Shown: positions 34,185 through 42,965 of the stretch, one piece after another
How the letters are laid out: each line of letters begins with the position of its first letter
Numbering within the stretch: position 1 is the stretch's first letter
NCBI GenBank assembly: GCA_963791905.1
Contig: CAWBTX010000004.1
Location: 1-64,000 of the forward strand
From: Gaiellasilicea sp963791905
Lineage (GTDB): Bacteria > Actinomycetota > Thermoleophilia > Gaiellales > Gaiellaceae
Reading direction: 5' to 3'
DNA: 64,000 nucleotides
Notes under the pieces: generated by a model
Databases searched by the model: none
Told to the model about the DNA's origin: nothing
What the model saw: the letters and a program-made list of their open reading frames with translations, nothing else
Position numbers and translations under genes: made by a program

Positions 34185-35423
34185 CTAGGCCAGCCCCGCA
34201 CCGGCGAGACAGGCGTGCTCGTACCGGGGCGGCACCGTTGCGCAGCGCGTGCGACGAACGCTCTCAGCCTGGGTCTGCCGGCCGAGATTGAGGCCGATCC
34301 GGCGGTAGCAGGGCTCGGCGAGACCCGTGGCAACGGCCTGGCAGAAGCTCATCGATCGGCCGATCTCGAGCCGGTCGAAGTTCCCCAGGTTGTCCACGCC
34401 GGCGACGACGCAGGCTCGGCGGAAGGCCTCCGGGAACCGCGTGCAGAGGCTCCAGGCCGTCTCGCCGAACGGACGGCGAGGGCCGGTCGCGAGCGTCGCC
34501 TGCCAGACGGGGTTCGTGACCATCAACCCGAGGCTCTCCATGCAGACCGAGACGAAGTCGGCGGGGGCGTCGAGGCACAGGCGCGCCGCGGCCGCGAGGT
34601 CGTTGCCTGCGGCGTGCAGCAGCCAGCCCGCGTGGTTGATGAAGCACTGGTGCCGGTAGCGCGTCTCGACGCCGTCGCACGGCGCGAGCGGCTCCGTGAG
34701 GGCGAACACGCCCTTGCGCGCCTCGCCGCGAAGGGCGCCGTTGACGTTCTCCATGAAGACCCCTTGCCAGCACCCCTCCTGCGCGGTCTGGTCTCCGAGC
34801 GAGTTGCACGTCGCCAGCGAGCCGTCGAGGTCGTACGCCTCGGCCATCATCACGCCGTGCCCGACCCCGTGGTAGCAGGAGAACCTCGCCGTGCCGACCG
34901 GCGAGCCGGCCAGTGACTCGCAGATCGCGCCGGCCGCCGCCTCTGCCGTCCCGGCGCGGCCCAGCACCTCCTCGAAGTACCCGTGCGGGCAGCCGTAGTT
35001 GAACGTGTTCGGGCAGAGAGTGAACGCCCTCAGGTTGACGCCGAAGCGCTCGGCCGCACGCCGGCCGACGGTGTGCGCGAGATCGTGCTCGTCCAGGCTC
35101 CTGGCGATGTTGCCGCCGCTGCGGAGCTCGCCGAGCAGGGCCAGAGAGGCTCGCGGCCCGTACTCAGCGGTGATCTCGCCGAGGTAGCGGCGGGCGCACT
35201 CCCTGTCGTCGTTGCTGCACTCGAACGGCTTCTGGGTGCGAAGCGCAGCAAGCTCGTAGTCCTTCGGCGGCCGGAACTCGCGGGCGATCGGAGCGGTGTC
35301 GAGCTCCGCGACGCTCGAGTCGCCGTCCGAGTCCCCGAGATAGACCCAGAGCGTGCCGCCGACGGAGACCATCGCGACCAGGACGGCGAAGACGAGGAAC
35401 GCGACCTCGCGGCCGCGGTTCAT
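34185..35423 (-). CDS. membrane-anchored Cys/His-rich HGxGHG-domain protein
   Basis: 412 residues. An N-terminal membrane helix (VAFLVFAVLVAMVSVGGTLW) anchors an extracellular domain. Its motifs follow the same order as in the lipoprotein at 32435: DLAHTVGRRAAERFGVN, YGCPHGYFEEVLG, CYHGVGHGVMMAEAYD, CWQGVFMENVNG, APCDGVETRYRHQCFINHAG, CMESLGL and a final CYRRIGLNLG. About 16 cysteines are present outside the membrane, so disulfides or metal centres are probable. There is no cytochrome domain here. Its ATG overlaps the kinase stop (ATGA). Function unknown. Confidence 0.8.
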   Translation of the reverse strand: MNRGREVAFLVFAVLVAMVSVGGTLWVYLGDSDGDSSVAELDTAPIAREFRPPKDYELAALRTQKPFECSNDDRECARRYLGEITAEYGPRASLALLGELRSGGNIARSLDEHDLAHTVGRRAAERFGVNLRAFTLCPNTFNYGCPHGYFEEVLGRAGTAEAAAGAICESLAGSPVGTARFSCYHGVGHGVMMAEAYDLDGSLATCNSLGDQTAQEGCWQGVFMENVNGALRGEARKGVFALTEPLAPCDGVETRYRHQCFINHAGWLLHAAGNDLAAAARLCLDAPADFVSVCMESLGLMVTNPVWQATLATGPRRPFGETAWSLCTRFPEAFRRACVVAGVDNLGNFDRLEIGRSMSFCQAVATGLAEPCYRRIGLNLGRQTQAESVRRTRCATVPPRYEHACLAGAGLA

Positions 35424-37493
35424 CCGAAGGCGAAGCCGAGGTCGCGCAGGCCGTTGAGCGCGGTCTGCAGCTGGGCCTGGGCGCTTCTGATCTGGACTCG
35501 CGCCGCGTCGTACCGCCTCTTGCTGCCCGCACGGGCGTCGCGGGCGAGGCGCTCGTACGCCTTCTGAGAGCGCGTCAACGCCGCGACGAGCGCTGCGTTC
35601 GTCGTCCGCGTGAACGGCGTCACCGGCTCCTTGCGCAGCCGGGCGGCCGCGGTCTTGTATGCGCCGGCGACGTCATCGGCCGCGCTCGCCTGCCGACCCG
35701 GCTTCTTCGCCGCGTCGAGACGCTTCAGGGCGGCCCTGCGTTGAGACGAGAGGGTGTTGATCGCGCCGTTCAAGGTAGCTGCGTAGCGGGCGGACGGGGC
35801 GAGCGCGAATGCCCTGGCGCCGTCGATCGCGAGGGTCGCGGCGATCTCCTCGCACCGCTGCAGGATCGACTGGGGAACGCCAGTGTGCACGTAGCAGCCG
35901 AGCAGGGTGACGTCCTTGGCCTGCGGAACTGCATAGAGCGTCAGTGTGCCGTTGAAGCCCGACGGCACGAGATTCCGATAGCGGAAGGCTTCGAGCGGCC
36001 CCAGGCGCACCCGCTCGCGATCGTCGAGCGCGCCGGCCGGCAGGGCAGCCTGTGTCGACGCCGGCACGAAGGTGGGCGCGGACCGCAGCTGCCGTGCCGG
36101 CGACCAGCCCGCCGCCGCCGAGCTGGGCCTTCGGTGCGAGCGCGAGCGGCTTGCCGAGCGGCGTCCGCAGGACGGTCGGGATCTGCCCGACCCGCTGCCA
36201 GTCGGTCGGCTTCGTCACGCTCAGGTTGCCGGCCGAGACCGAGGACGCGGCGTCGCCTCCACCGTCGGAGCCGGCGCTCGAGCTGCCGACGAGGAAGCCT
36301 GCGACGATCGCTGCCACGCCCGCGGCGGCGGCGGCGAGGACTAGGCGCGAGAACCGCCTGCGCGGCGGGGCCAACGCCGGCGGGGCGGCCGCCCGCTGGG
36401 TCGGGAGCGGGGTATCCGCCTTCGTCGCCACGGCTGCCTCGCCGACCGGCGTGTACTGCTCGCCGATCCAGTGGACGCCGTACTCCTCCTCGGAGGCCTG
36501 CTTGGTCGCGGGTGCGGGCGACTCCGTCGCGAGCCGGGTCAGTGGTGCAGGGGATTCCGGGCGCGTGGCGGCGCCGCCGACGACGGGCGTGGCGGTCAGC
36601 TCCGAGGCGCGCCTGATCCCGGCCTGCTCGGGGAAGACGATCGGGCCGGGCGCCGCGATCGTCTGCTTCAGCTGGTCGCCCAGCGCGGCGTCGATCTCGA
36701 GGATCAGCTCACCGGCGCAAGAGGGCCGCTCCTCGGCTTCCTTCGCCATCCCACGCTGGAGCACCTGGTCGACGGCCGGCGGCAGCTCTGGCCGGTGTGC
36801 CGTGACGAGCGGCGCCGGCTCGGCCACGTGCGCGTACAGCACCGCTGCGTCCGAGTCCTTCGGGAACGGCACGACACCGGTGAGGCACTCGTAGAGCACG
36901 CACGTGAACGCGTAGAGGTCGCTCGCGCTCGTCGCCCTGTGGCCGCGGATCTGCTCCGGTGAGATGTAGTCGAGCGTTCCGACGAGTGCTCCCGTTCGTG
37001 TCAGCGACCGGTCTCCCGGCGCCTTCGTCACGCCGAAGTCGGCGAGGTAAGCGTGATCGCGGCCGGCCGCGACGAGGATGTTGTGCGGCTTGATGTCGCG
37101 GTGGATCAGACCCGCCTCGTGGGCTGCGTCGAGAGCATCGCCCGCCTGGGCGAGGATGCGGAGCGTGCGGCCGACGTCGAGCTGGCGCGCGAGGATGAGG
37201 TCCTTGAGGTTCGGGCCGCGGATGAGCCGCATGGCCAGGAAAAGCCCATGCTCGCTCTCTCCCGCCTCGTAGACGGTGACGATGTGCGGGTGCTCGAGGG
37301 ACGCCTGCAGGAGGCCCTCACGGCGAAAGCGCTCGCGGAACGCGGGCTCCTTGCTGAGCTCGCCGGTGATCACCTTCAGCGCCACGGTGCGGTTGAGCGA
37401 GAGCTGCGTGGCCTCATAGACGGCGCCCATCCCGCCGCGGCCGATCAGGGCATCGATGCGGTACCCCTCGACGATGTCGCCGAGCTCGGGCAT
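35420..37493 (-). pseudogene. PknB-type Ser/Thr protein kinase, frameshift in the extracellular part
   Basis: The kinase domain is intact: IGRGGMGAVYEATQ (glycine loop), TVALKVITGEL (Lys), LIHRDIKPHNILV (catalytic loop), LADFGVTKAPG (Mg loop) and GTLDYISPEQIRG. A Pro/Ala-rich linker leads to one membrane helix (LVLAAAAAGVAAIVAGFLVG). Outside, NLSVTKPTDWQRVGQIPTVL follows, but near 36070 the frame breaks. The other frame carries on with RLGPLEAFRYRNLVPSGFNG, LGCYVHTGVPQSIL and a helical C terminus ending at 35420. One indel restores a protein of about 690 residues. No PASTA repeats. The neighbours suggest it senses envelope state. Confidence 0.8.
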
Positions 37494-37522
37494 CGCTCAG
37501 GGCTCCACGCCGCGGGGACTGC

Positions 37523-37915
37523 TCATGGCGAGATGATCGTCGTGATCGGCGGGGGCGGCGGCGGTGGTGGCGGAGGCGGCGGTGGTGGTGGCGGCGCGAC
37601 GACCGGCGGCGGGGGCGGTGGTGGAGGGGGCGGGGGCGGCGGAGGAGGAGGAGGCGGGGGAGGGGGTGGTGGTGGCGGCGGCGGCGGAGGCGGCGCGGCC
37701 GTCGTCGTCCGGAGCGGCGGCACCGGTGCTGCCACCGGCAGGGTCGCGACCTTCGGCGACTCCTGCGGCAGGAGCACGACGGTCGCCGTCGAGGAGGTCG
37801 GCTCGACGGTGCTCTCGCCCGTCGAGCGGCCGATGAGAAACGCGGCGAGGAAGCCGACCGCGGCGATGCCGGCCGCTGCACCGACCCCAAGCCACTTCCG
37901 TCGCGTGTCGGTCAC
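37523..37915 (-). CDS. membrane-anchored proline-rich protein
   Basis: 130 residues from GTG 37915 (VTDTRRKWLGVGAAAGIAAV). One membrane helix (GVGAAAGIAAVGFLAAFLIG) and a short linker lead into two long uninterrupted polyproline tracts separated by VVAPP, ending ITTIISP. Polyproline helices of this type can span a cell wall. It lies 29 bases upstream of the kinase gene and is probably co-transcribed. Confidence 0.65.
   Translation of the reverse strand: MTDTRRKWLGVGAAAGIAAVGFLAAFLIGRSTGESTVEPTSSTATVVLLPQESPKVATLPVAAPVPPLRTTTAAPPPPPPPPPPPPPPPPPPPPPPPPPPPPPPVVAPPPPPPPPPPPPPPPPITTIISP
37545..37700 (-). repeat. polyproline-coding low-complexity tract (first)
   Basis: Mostly GGC/GGT/GGA/GGG triplets on the plus strand, which give Pro codons on the coding minus strand. 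Two blocks are split by a short GACGACC-containing segment. Highly slippage-prone; copy number may be wrong in an assembly. Confidence 0.85.
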
Positions 37916-37962
37916 GGCCGGGGTCGCTCCGACAGGCTCAGGCGCGGAGTCGCCGACGCCGC

Positions 37963-39051
37963 CTACTTGCCACGGTTGACGCGGTTGCAGGGGGTCGGAG
38001 TCTGCCGACCGGTGGCGGGGATGCACTTCACGTTGGTCGGCACGGGGCCGCGCGTGGTCGTGATCCTGAGCACTGCGTCATAGCCGATGAAGCCCCGCTT
38101 CGTGATCCGCAGGGCGATCGACGCGCCGCCTCTCACGTCGAGCCGCTGATCGGAGTCGTTGACCCTCCAGGTCCCGGACGGCCCCACCAGCGCACTGCCC
38201 CGGACGACGCCGTCCATGGTCACGACGGAACCAGGCGGTAGACCCGAGATCGCCATCTCCTCGATGAAGACGATGCCCTGGGAGGTCGTCAGCCGGCCGT
38301 ATTTGATCCGCGGCCTGATCAGCGCATACGGCCCCGGGCAGCCGTTCTTGTTCGAGTCGAAGCGGCCCGCAGCCTGGCTCGGGCACTTGTCGCTGTCGCC
38401 GCGCACGCCGTCCTTGTCGGTGTCCGCGCCCGCCCCGTTGGCCGGCGGCGGCGGAGGCGTCGCTGGTGGAGGCGGCGGCGTCGCAGGCGGCGGTGGCGGA
38501 GGCGGCGGAGGCGGCGGAGGCGGCGGCGGTGGAGGAGGCGGAGGCGGAGGCGGGGGTCCCGGAGGTGGCGGCGGCGGCGGCGGTGGAGGTGGTGGTGGCG
38601 GCGGCGGCGGCGGCGGCGCGACTACCGTAAACGGCAGCGAATCGCTGACGTGGATATCGCCTGCCGGAAACTCATGCGCCACGCCCCACCAGTAGTTGCC
38701 CGGCGTGAAAGACCCGAAGAACTGGAGCGGGCAGTTCGGCGCGGGGCTGGCCGGGCACGTTGTGTGCTGGTGGACGATGTCTTCGCCGCCCGCAGACGTA
38801 CCGACGTAGAAATGCAACGTCGAATCGAAGCTCGGGTTGAACCAATCCGTCTGCCATGTGAACGTGATCGTCGACCCAGCCATGAAGGAGCCGCCGTTGG
38901 GCGAAACGGCGCGCACGCCGTCGTGGTTCGTCGGTGCCGAGATTCCGGCACCGGAGCTCGGGAAGTCGAGGCGTGCGCCGGCCGAGCCCGCAAGCGCGAG
39001 CGCACAGACCATCACGCCAACCGCAGCCCACCGCCTTCTCGCCAACCGCAT
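37963..39051 (-). CDS. secreted protein with polyproline linker and calcium-binding type-3 repeat
   Basis: 362 residues from ATG 39051. The signal peptide is MRLARRRWAAVGVMVCALAL with cleavage near AGSAGA. Domain 1 (about 30-125) is a beta-rich extracellular domain (GSFMAGSTITFTWQTDWFNP, FTPGNYWWGVAHEFPAGDIH). A polyproline stretch of about 60 residues follows. Then ADTDKDGVRGDSDKCP is a thrombospondin type-3-like calcium loop, and a final beta domain carries KYGRLTTSQGIVFIEEMAIS and VNDSDQRLDVRGGASIALRI. Probably a cell-envelope structural or adhesion protein. First gene of the presumed operon leading to the kinase. Confidence 0.75.
   Translation of the reverse strand: MRLARRRWAAVGVMVCALALAGSAGARLDFPSSGAGISAPTNHDGVRAVSPNGGSFMAGSTITFTWQTDWFNPSFDSTLHFYVGTSAGGEDIVHQHTTCPASPAPNCPLQFFGSFTPGNYWWGVAHEFPAGDIHVSDSLPFTVVAPPPPPPPPPPPPPPPPPPPGPPPPPPPPPPPPPPPPPPPPPPPPATPPPPPATPPPPPANGAGADTDKDGVRGDSDKCPSQAAGRFDSNKNGCPGPYALIRPRIKYGRLTTSQGIVFIEEMAISGLPPGSVVTMDGVVRGSALVGPSGTWRVNDSDQRLDVRGGASIALRITKRGFIGYDAVLRITTTRGPVPTNVKCIPATGRQTPTPCNRVNRGK
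38440..38630 (-). repeat. polyproline-coding low-complexity tract (second)
   Basis: GGN triplets on the plus strand encode Pro runs on the minus strand, broken by PPPPPAT units and a single Gly. It encodes the linker of the secreted protein. Length variation between strains would be expected. Confidence 0.85.
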
Positions 39052-39148
39052 CTCGATCCTTGTCCGCAGTACAGGTTCGTACACCCTGTAACAGGTTCAA
39101 ACGTACTCCTTCGGAATCGGGTTTTCTAGAGCCGCCCTAGCCGCGCGG

Positions 39149-39901
39149 CTAGTCGACATCGGCGCGGCGGTAGCGCCACGTCGCCGCGAGCCAGGAGGCG
39201 ATCGCGATCGCGACGAGGACGACGACCGCGACGGCAGCGGAACCCGCTTCGAACTCCTCGCTGCCGGGCGAGCCGAGCCCGAGGACGGACGTGGTCCAGC
39301 CGAGCACCGTGAAGCGCGCGGCGCCGTCGGCGGCGCGGGCGATGACGTTCTCCCAGATGACGACGAACGCGAGCCCCCACCAGACCGCCCTGCGGAACCA
39401 GAGGCCGGCGGCGACGAACAGGCCGGCGTACGCGAGCGCTCCGAGAGATGCCGCCGCCAACGTCGCCCAGGCGACGGTGCCTGCTCCGGCGACGAGCGCG
39501 GACGCGGTGAGAGGCAATGCGGTGAGCGGCACGACGATGGTGGCCGTGGCCAGCAGGGCGGCCGCCGGCAGCTGCCAGCGCGGCACCGGCTTCAGCCACA
39601 GGTAGACGAGGAGACGGTCCTCGATGAGATCGCCGATCGCCGAGGTGCCGAGCCAGAGCGTCGCGAGCGGCACGAGGAGCCCGAGCCCGTAGGAGGCGAC
39701 GGCATCGGCGGCCGCCTGGTCCGGGTTCGAGTCGAAGCGGGCGAACACGCCGATCACGACGGCGAGCGCGCTGAGCGCGCCGATGCCGAGCAGGCGCGGA
39801 ATGCTGAGCTGCGTCCGGAGCACGAGCCGGTAGAGCGCCGCGAGCGTGGCCAGCGTGGCCGGGCGGGACGGTGAGACCGTGCCGGCGTCGAGGGTCGTCA
39901 T
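39149..39901 (-). CDS. ABC-2-type transporter permease
   Basis: 250 residues with six predicted membrane segments (LLGIGALSALAVVIGVFA, GLGLLVPLATLWLGTSAIGD, VPLTALPLTASALVAGAG and others). DLIEDRLLVYLWLKPVPRWQ between helices 2 and 3 is typical of ABC-2 permeases with a cytoplasmic coupling helix. Its start overlaps the stop of the ATPase gene (ATGA), so it pairs with that ATPase. The exported substrate is unknown. Last gene of the operon. Confidence 0.8.
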   Translation of the reverse strand: MTTLDAGTVSPSRPATLATLAALYRLVLRTQLSIPRLLGIGALSALAVVIGVFARFDSNPDQAAADAVASYGLGLLVPLATLWLGTSAIGDLIEDRLLVYLWLKPVPRWQLPAAALLATATIVVPLTALPLTASALVAGAGTVAWATLAAASLGALAYAGLFVAAGLWFRRAVWWGLAFVVIWENVIARAADGAARFTVLGWTTSVLGLGSPGSEEFEAGSAAVAVVVLVAIAIASWLAATWRYRRADVD

Positions 39902-40821
39902 CGCTGCACCACGTAGCGGAACACGCCCTCGAGATCGGCGTCGAGCGGACGCACCTCGAACAAGCGGGCGTCGCGGTCGCGCGCGACCGGCGCGAGCGCG
40001 CGGGCCAGGGCACGGGCGTCGGTCGTGTCGAGCTCGAGCGCACCGTCGCCGTCGAGCCGCACGCCGACCGCCGTTCCGGCCTCGAGCAACGCGCCCGCGA
40101 GCTCACGTGGGCGATCGGTGCGAACGCGAATCCGCATCGGGCGGTCGTCCATGAGGGCGCGCAGCTCGCGGAAGTCGCCGGCTGCCGCCAGCCGGCCCTG
40201 CGAGATGACGAGGACCTGGGAGCCGAGCCGCTCGACCTCGTCGAGCACGTGGCTGGACACGATCACGCAGCGCCCCTCGGCTCCGAGCCGGCGGAACAGC
40301 GCCACCATGTCCATCCGCTGGCGCGGATCGAGGCCGGTGAGCGGCTCGTCGAGGATGAGCACGGCCGGGTCGTGGACGATCGCCTGCGCGACCTTCACGC
40401 GCTGGCGCATGCCTTTGGAGTAGGCCGGCAGCCGGCGTGTGTCGGCAGGGTCGAGATCGACCGACTCGAGCGCGACAGCCGCCGCCAGCGTCGGGTCCGG
40501 GAGGCCGTGCAGCCGCGCCGAGAGGGAGACGAACTCGTGCGCCGTCAGCGGCTCGAAGACGCCTTCCTGCTGCGGCACGAGGCCGATCAGCCGCGCGACG
40601 CCCGCGTCCGCGCGCGGGTCGCGGCCGAGCACGCGCACGGTGCCCTTCGACGGCCGGGCGAGGCCGGTCAGCATCCGGAACATGGTCGACTTGCCGGCGC
40701 CGTTCGGTCCCAGGAGCGCGGTCACACCAGGCCCGACGTCGAAGCTCACGTCGGAGACGGCGACCAGCGCGCCGAACCACTTCGAGACGTTCTCCGCGAC
40801 GACCCGCGGCTCGCTCGTCAT
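39898..40821 (-). CDS. ABC transporter ATP-binding protein
   Basis: 307 residues from ATG 40821. Walker A is GPNGAGKST, the signature is the degenerate YSKGMRQRVKVAQAI, Walker B is AVLILDEPLTGLDP, and the switch His is in VIVSSHVLDEVERL. The C-terminal 85 residues form the accessory domain of drug-export ATPases (RIRVRTDRPRELAGALLEAG). It is translationally coupled on both sides, to permeases at 39149 and 40818. Likely powers an exporter. Confidence 0.9.
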   Translation of the reverse strand: MTSEPRVVAENVSKWFGALVAVSDVSFDVGPGVTALLGPNGAGKSTMFRMLTGLARPSKGTVRVLGRDPRADAGVARLIGLVPQQEGVFEPLTAHEFVSLSARLHGLPDPTLAAAVALESVDLDPADTRRLPAYSKGMRQRVKVAQAIVHDPAVLILDEPLTGLDPRQRMDMVALFRRLGAEGRCVIVSSHVLDEVERLGSQVLVISQGRLAAAGDFRELRALMDDRPMRIRVRTDRPRELAGALLEAGTAVGVRLDGDGALELDTTDARALARALAPVARDRDARLFEVRPLDADLEGVFRYVVQR

Positions 40822-41696
40822 CGGAACGCCTCCAGGCGCCGGTAGCGGAGCCAGCACACGAGCGCGCCGGCCAGGATCGCAGCGAAGACGCCGCCGGCCA
40901 CGAGCCACGTCGAGAGCTCCGTGACGGGATCGGAGGCGTCGGACGTCTCGCCGAAGATGCGATAGGCGAGCTCGGCCGCGACGAAGGGGGAGCTGATCAG
41001 ATCGAGCTCGGCCGGCGCGTCGGTGCTCTCGATCGCCGCCCGCACGACGCTCGACGGCACGAAGAGGAGCAGGATGACGCCCACCGCAGCCGCGGCCCGC
41101 CGCGTGGTGAAGCTGGAGACCGCCATCGACAGCGCCGTGTACAGGAGCGCGGTCGTGATCCCGGCCGCGAGGATTCGGAGCAGCAGCTCGGGCGTCTCGG
41201 AGGCGGACGGCCCGAAGCCCGCGAGCAGGAAGGCGAGCAGCATGAAGAGGAGCGGCCCGAGCGTGATCAGGAGCATGACGGCGAAGACGCCCAGGCCCTT
41301 CGCGGCGAGGTAGCGGGTCCGGTCGAGCGGGCCCGACAGGTAGAGGCCGAGCATGCCGCTGCGCCGGTCCGGGCAGAGAGCCTCGGGCGCGATCAGCGCC
41401 GCGAACAGCGCCAGCGCGCTGCCGATGATGAACATGTAGTCGCCGTAGCTGATGAGGTCCTCGGTCGTGATGTCCGCAGCCAGCACCGAGAAGACGACCG
41501 AGGCGAGCGCGGGCAGGAAGGCGATCGCGAGCGTGATCGCGGGCAGCACCTTGTGCCGTCCGCCGCGGCCGAGCCCGAGCACGCGCCGCGCCGTGAAGTC
41601 CGCGAGCGTGGCCACGGCCCGCGCCGGCCGGTCGCGCGGGCCGTCGTAGGTCCGGTAGCCGAGGTCGAAGAGCCGTGCGTCCTGTCCGGTGGTCAT
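40818..41696 (-). CDS. ABC transporter permease
   Basis: 292 residues with six hydrophobic helices (ITLAIAFLPALASVVFSVLA, YMFIIGSALALFAALIAPEA, FAVMLLITLGPLLFMLLAF and others). The loop DRRSGMLGLYLSGPLDRTRY is characteristic of ABC-2 permeases. It overlaps the ATPase gene upstream (41693) and the second ATPase gene downstream (40821) by 4 bases each. Confidence 0.8.
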   Translation of the reverse strand: MTTGQDARLFDLGYRTYDGPRDRPARAVATLADFTARRVLGLGRGGRHKVLPAITLAIAFLPALASVVFSVLAADITTEDLISYGDYMFIIGSALALFAALIAPEALCPDRRSGMLGLYLSGPLDRTRYLAAKGLGVFAVMLLITLGPLLFMLLAFLLAGFGPSASETPELLLRILAAGITTALLYTALSMAVSSFTTRRAAAAVGVILLLFVPSSVVRAAIESTDAPAELDLISSPFVAAELAYRIFGETSDASDPVTELSTWLVAGGVFAAILAGALVCWLRYRRLEAFR

Positions 41697-42610
41697 GTGC
41701 CGGTCCCGAGGTAGACGTCCTCCAGGGTGCGCCCGCGCGCCTCGAGCCGCCGCAGGCCGACGCCCAGGTCGGCGACGGCGTCGCGGACCGCGTCGTACGC
41801 GTCGTCGCCGGCGCCGAGCAGGATCACGCCGCCGTCGGCGGTCACGTCCAGGCCACGCGCGGCCAGGGCCGACGCCAGCTCCCCGGCGCGGTCGTCCACC
41901 TCGACGACGAGGCCCTCGGGGCCTTGCCTCAGGTCCGCGAGCGTCCCCGCGTGCACGACCTCGCCGCCCTCGACGATCACGACGGCATCGCAGATCCGCT
42001 CCACCTCCTCGAGGTGGTGGGACGACACGACGATCCGGACGCCGAACTCCGTGCCGATGCGCCGGATCAGGGCGAGCATCTCGGTCCGCTGCATCGGGTC
42101 GAGCCCGTCCGTCGGCTCGTCGAGCAGGACGAGCTCGGGGTCGTGCGCGATCGCGGAGGCGAGCTTCACGCGCTGCCGCTGGCCGGTGGACATCGTGCCC
42201 ACCGGCCGGAACCGCTCCTCGCCGAGCCCGACGAGCCAGAGGGCGTCGTTCGCGCGCTGGACAGCGGCGCGGCGCGGCAGCAGGTGCATCTCGGCGAGGT
42301 GCCGGACGAAGTCCGTCGCCGCGAGCTCCGAGGGCAGGTCGTGGTGCTCCGGCGCATAGCCGATGCGCGCCCGCACGTCGATGCCGGCCGTCGCGGGATC
42401 GCGTCCGAGCACGGTCAGGTGGCCGGCGTCTCGGCTGCGGAGCCCGAGGACGAGCGAGATGAACGTCGTCTTGCCGGCGCCGTTCGAGCCGAGCAGGCCG
42501 GTGATCCCCGGGCCGATCTCGACATCGAGGCCGGCGAGCGCGACGGTGTGCCCGTAGCGCTTGACGACGCCGCGCGCGGAGATGACGGCCGTCGTGTCGG
42601 GCTCAGACAT
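41693..42610 (-). CDS. ABC transporter ATP-binding protein
   Basis: 305 residues from ATG 42610. Walker A GSNGAGKTT, signature MSTGQRQRVKLASAI, Walker B ELVLLDEPTDGLDP, switch IVVSSHHLEEVERI, then an 85-residue accessory domain (VVEVDDRAGELASALAARGL). It forms a second ATPase-permease pair with the gene at 40818. The two ATPases are only moderately alike, so this is an old duplication or two different exporters in one operon. Confidence 0.9.
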   Translation of the reverse strand: MSEPDTTAVISARGVVKRYGHTVALAGLDVEIGPGITGLLGSNGAGKTTFISLVLGLRSRDAGHLTVLGRDPATAGIDVRARIGYAPEHHDLPSELAATDFVRHLAEMHLLPRRAAVQRANDALWLVGLGEERFRPVGTMSTGQRQRVKLASAIAHDPELVLLDEPTDGLDPMQRTEMLALIRRIGTEFGVRIVVSSHHLEEVERICDAVVIVEGGEVVHAGTLADLRQGPEGLVVEVDDRAGELASALAARGLDVTADGGVILLGAGDDAYDAVRDAVADLGVGLRRLEARGRTLEDVYLGTGT

Positions 42611-42899
42611 GCGCGTTGTCACCGACTCTGTCCCGCGATGGCTTGCGCTTGGACTTGCGGTCTTGCTCCACGGCGCCGAGGACGGCCAGCACCACCGCGG
42701 AGACCATCAGCGCGCGCCACGCCCAGCGCACCCAGCCGGGCGGATCCGGGAGATCGGGCACGCCGGGCCACGGGATCGCCGAGGCAATCGCTCCGAGCGG
42801 GTCGAAGAGGAGGACGATCACGATCGCCCCGAGCACGGCCGCCGCCACGCCGAGCGTGCGAGACCAGGCGCGCCGGTTCTCTCCGTCGGGTGCGCTCAT
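42603..42899 (-). CDS. small membrane protein in the ABC operon
   Basis: 98 residues from ATG 42899. Two hydrophobic stretches (LGVAAAVLGAIVIVLLF and RALMVSAVVLAVLGAVE) flank a Pro-rich loop (IPWPGVPDLPDPPGWVRW). The C terminus is basic (DRKSKRKPSRDRVGD). Its end overlaps the start of the next ATPase gene, so it belongs to the transport operon. No family recognised. Confidence 0.65.
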   Translation of the reverse strand: MSAPDGENRRAWSRTLGVAAAVLGAIVIVLLFDPLGAIASAIPWPGVPDLPDPPGWVRWAWRALMVSAVVLAVLGAVEQDRKSKRKPSRDRVGDNAHV

Positions 42900-42965
42900 G
42901 CCTCGACGGTACGGCACCGGGTGTCAGCGGTGCATCGGGCTGGAGGATGGGCTGCGTCTCCTACC

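Noticed and set aside
37564..37836. Plus-strand Gly/Ala-rich protein over the polyproline tract
   Set aside because: Antisense of Pro codons always reads as Gly or similar; the minus-strand frame has a membrane anchor and operon context.
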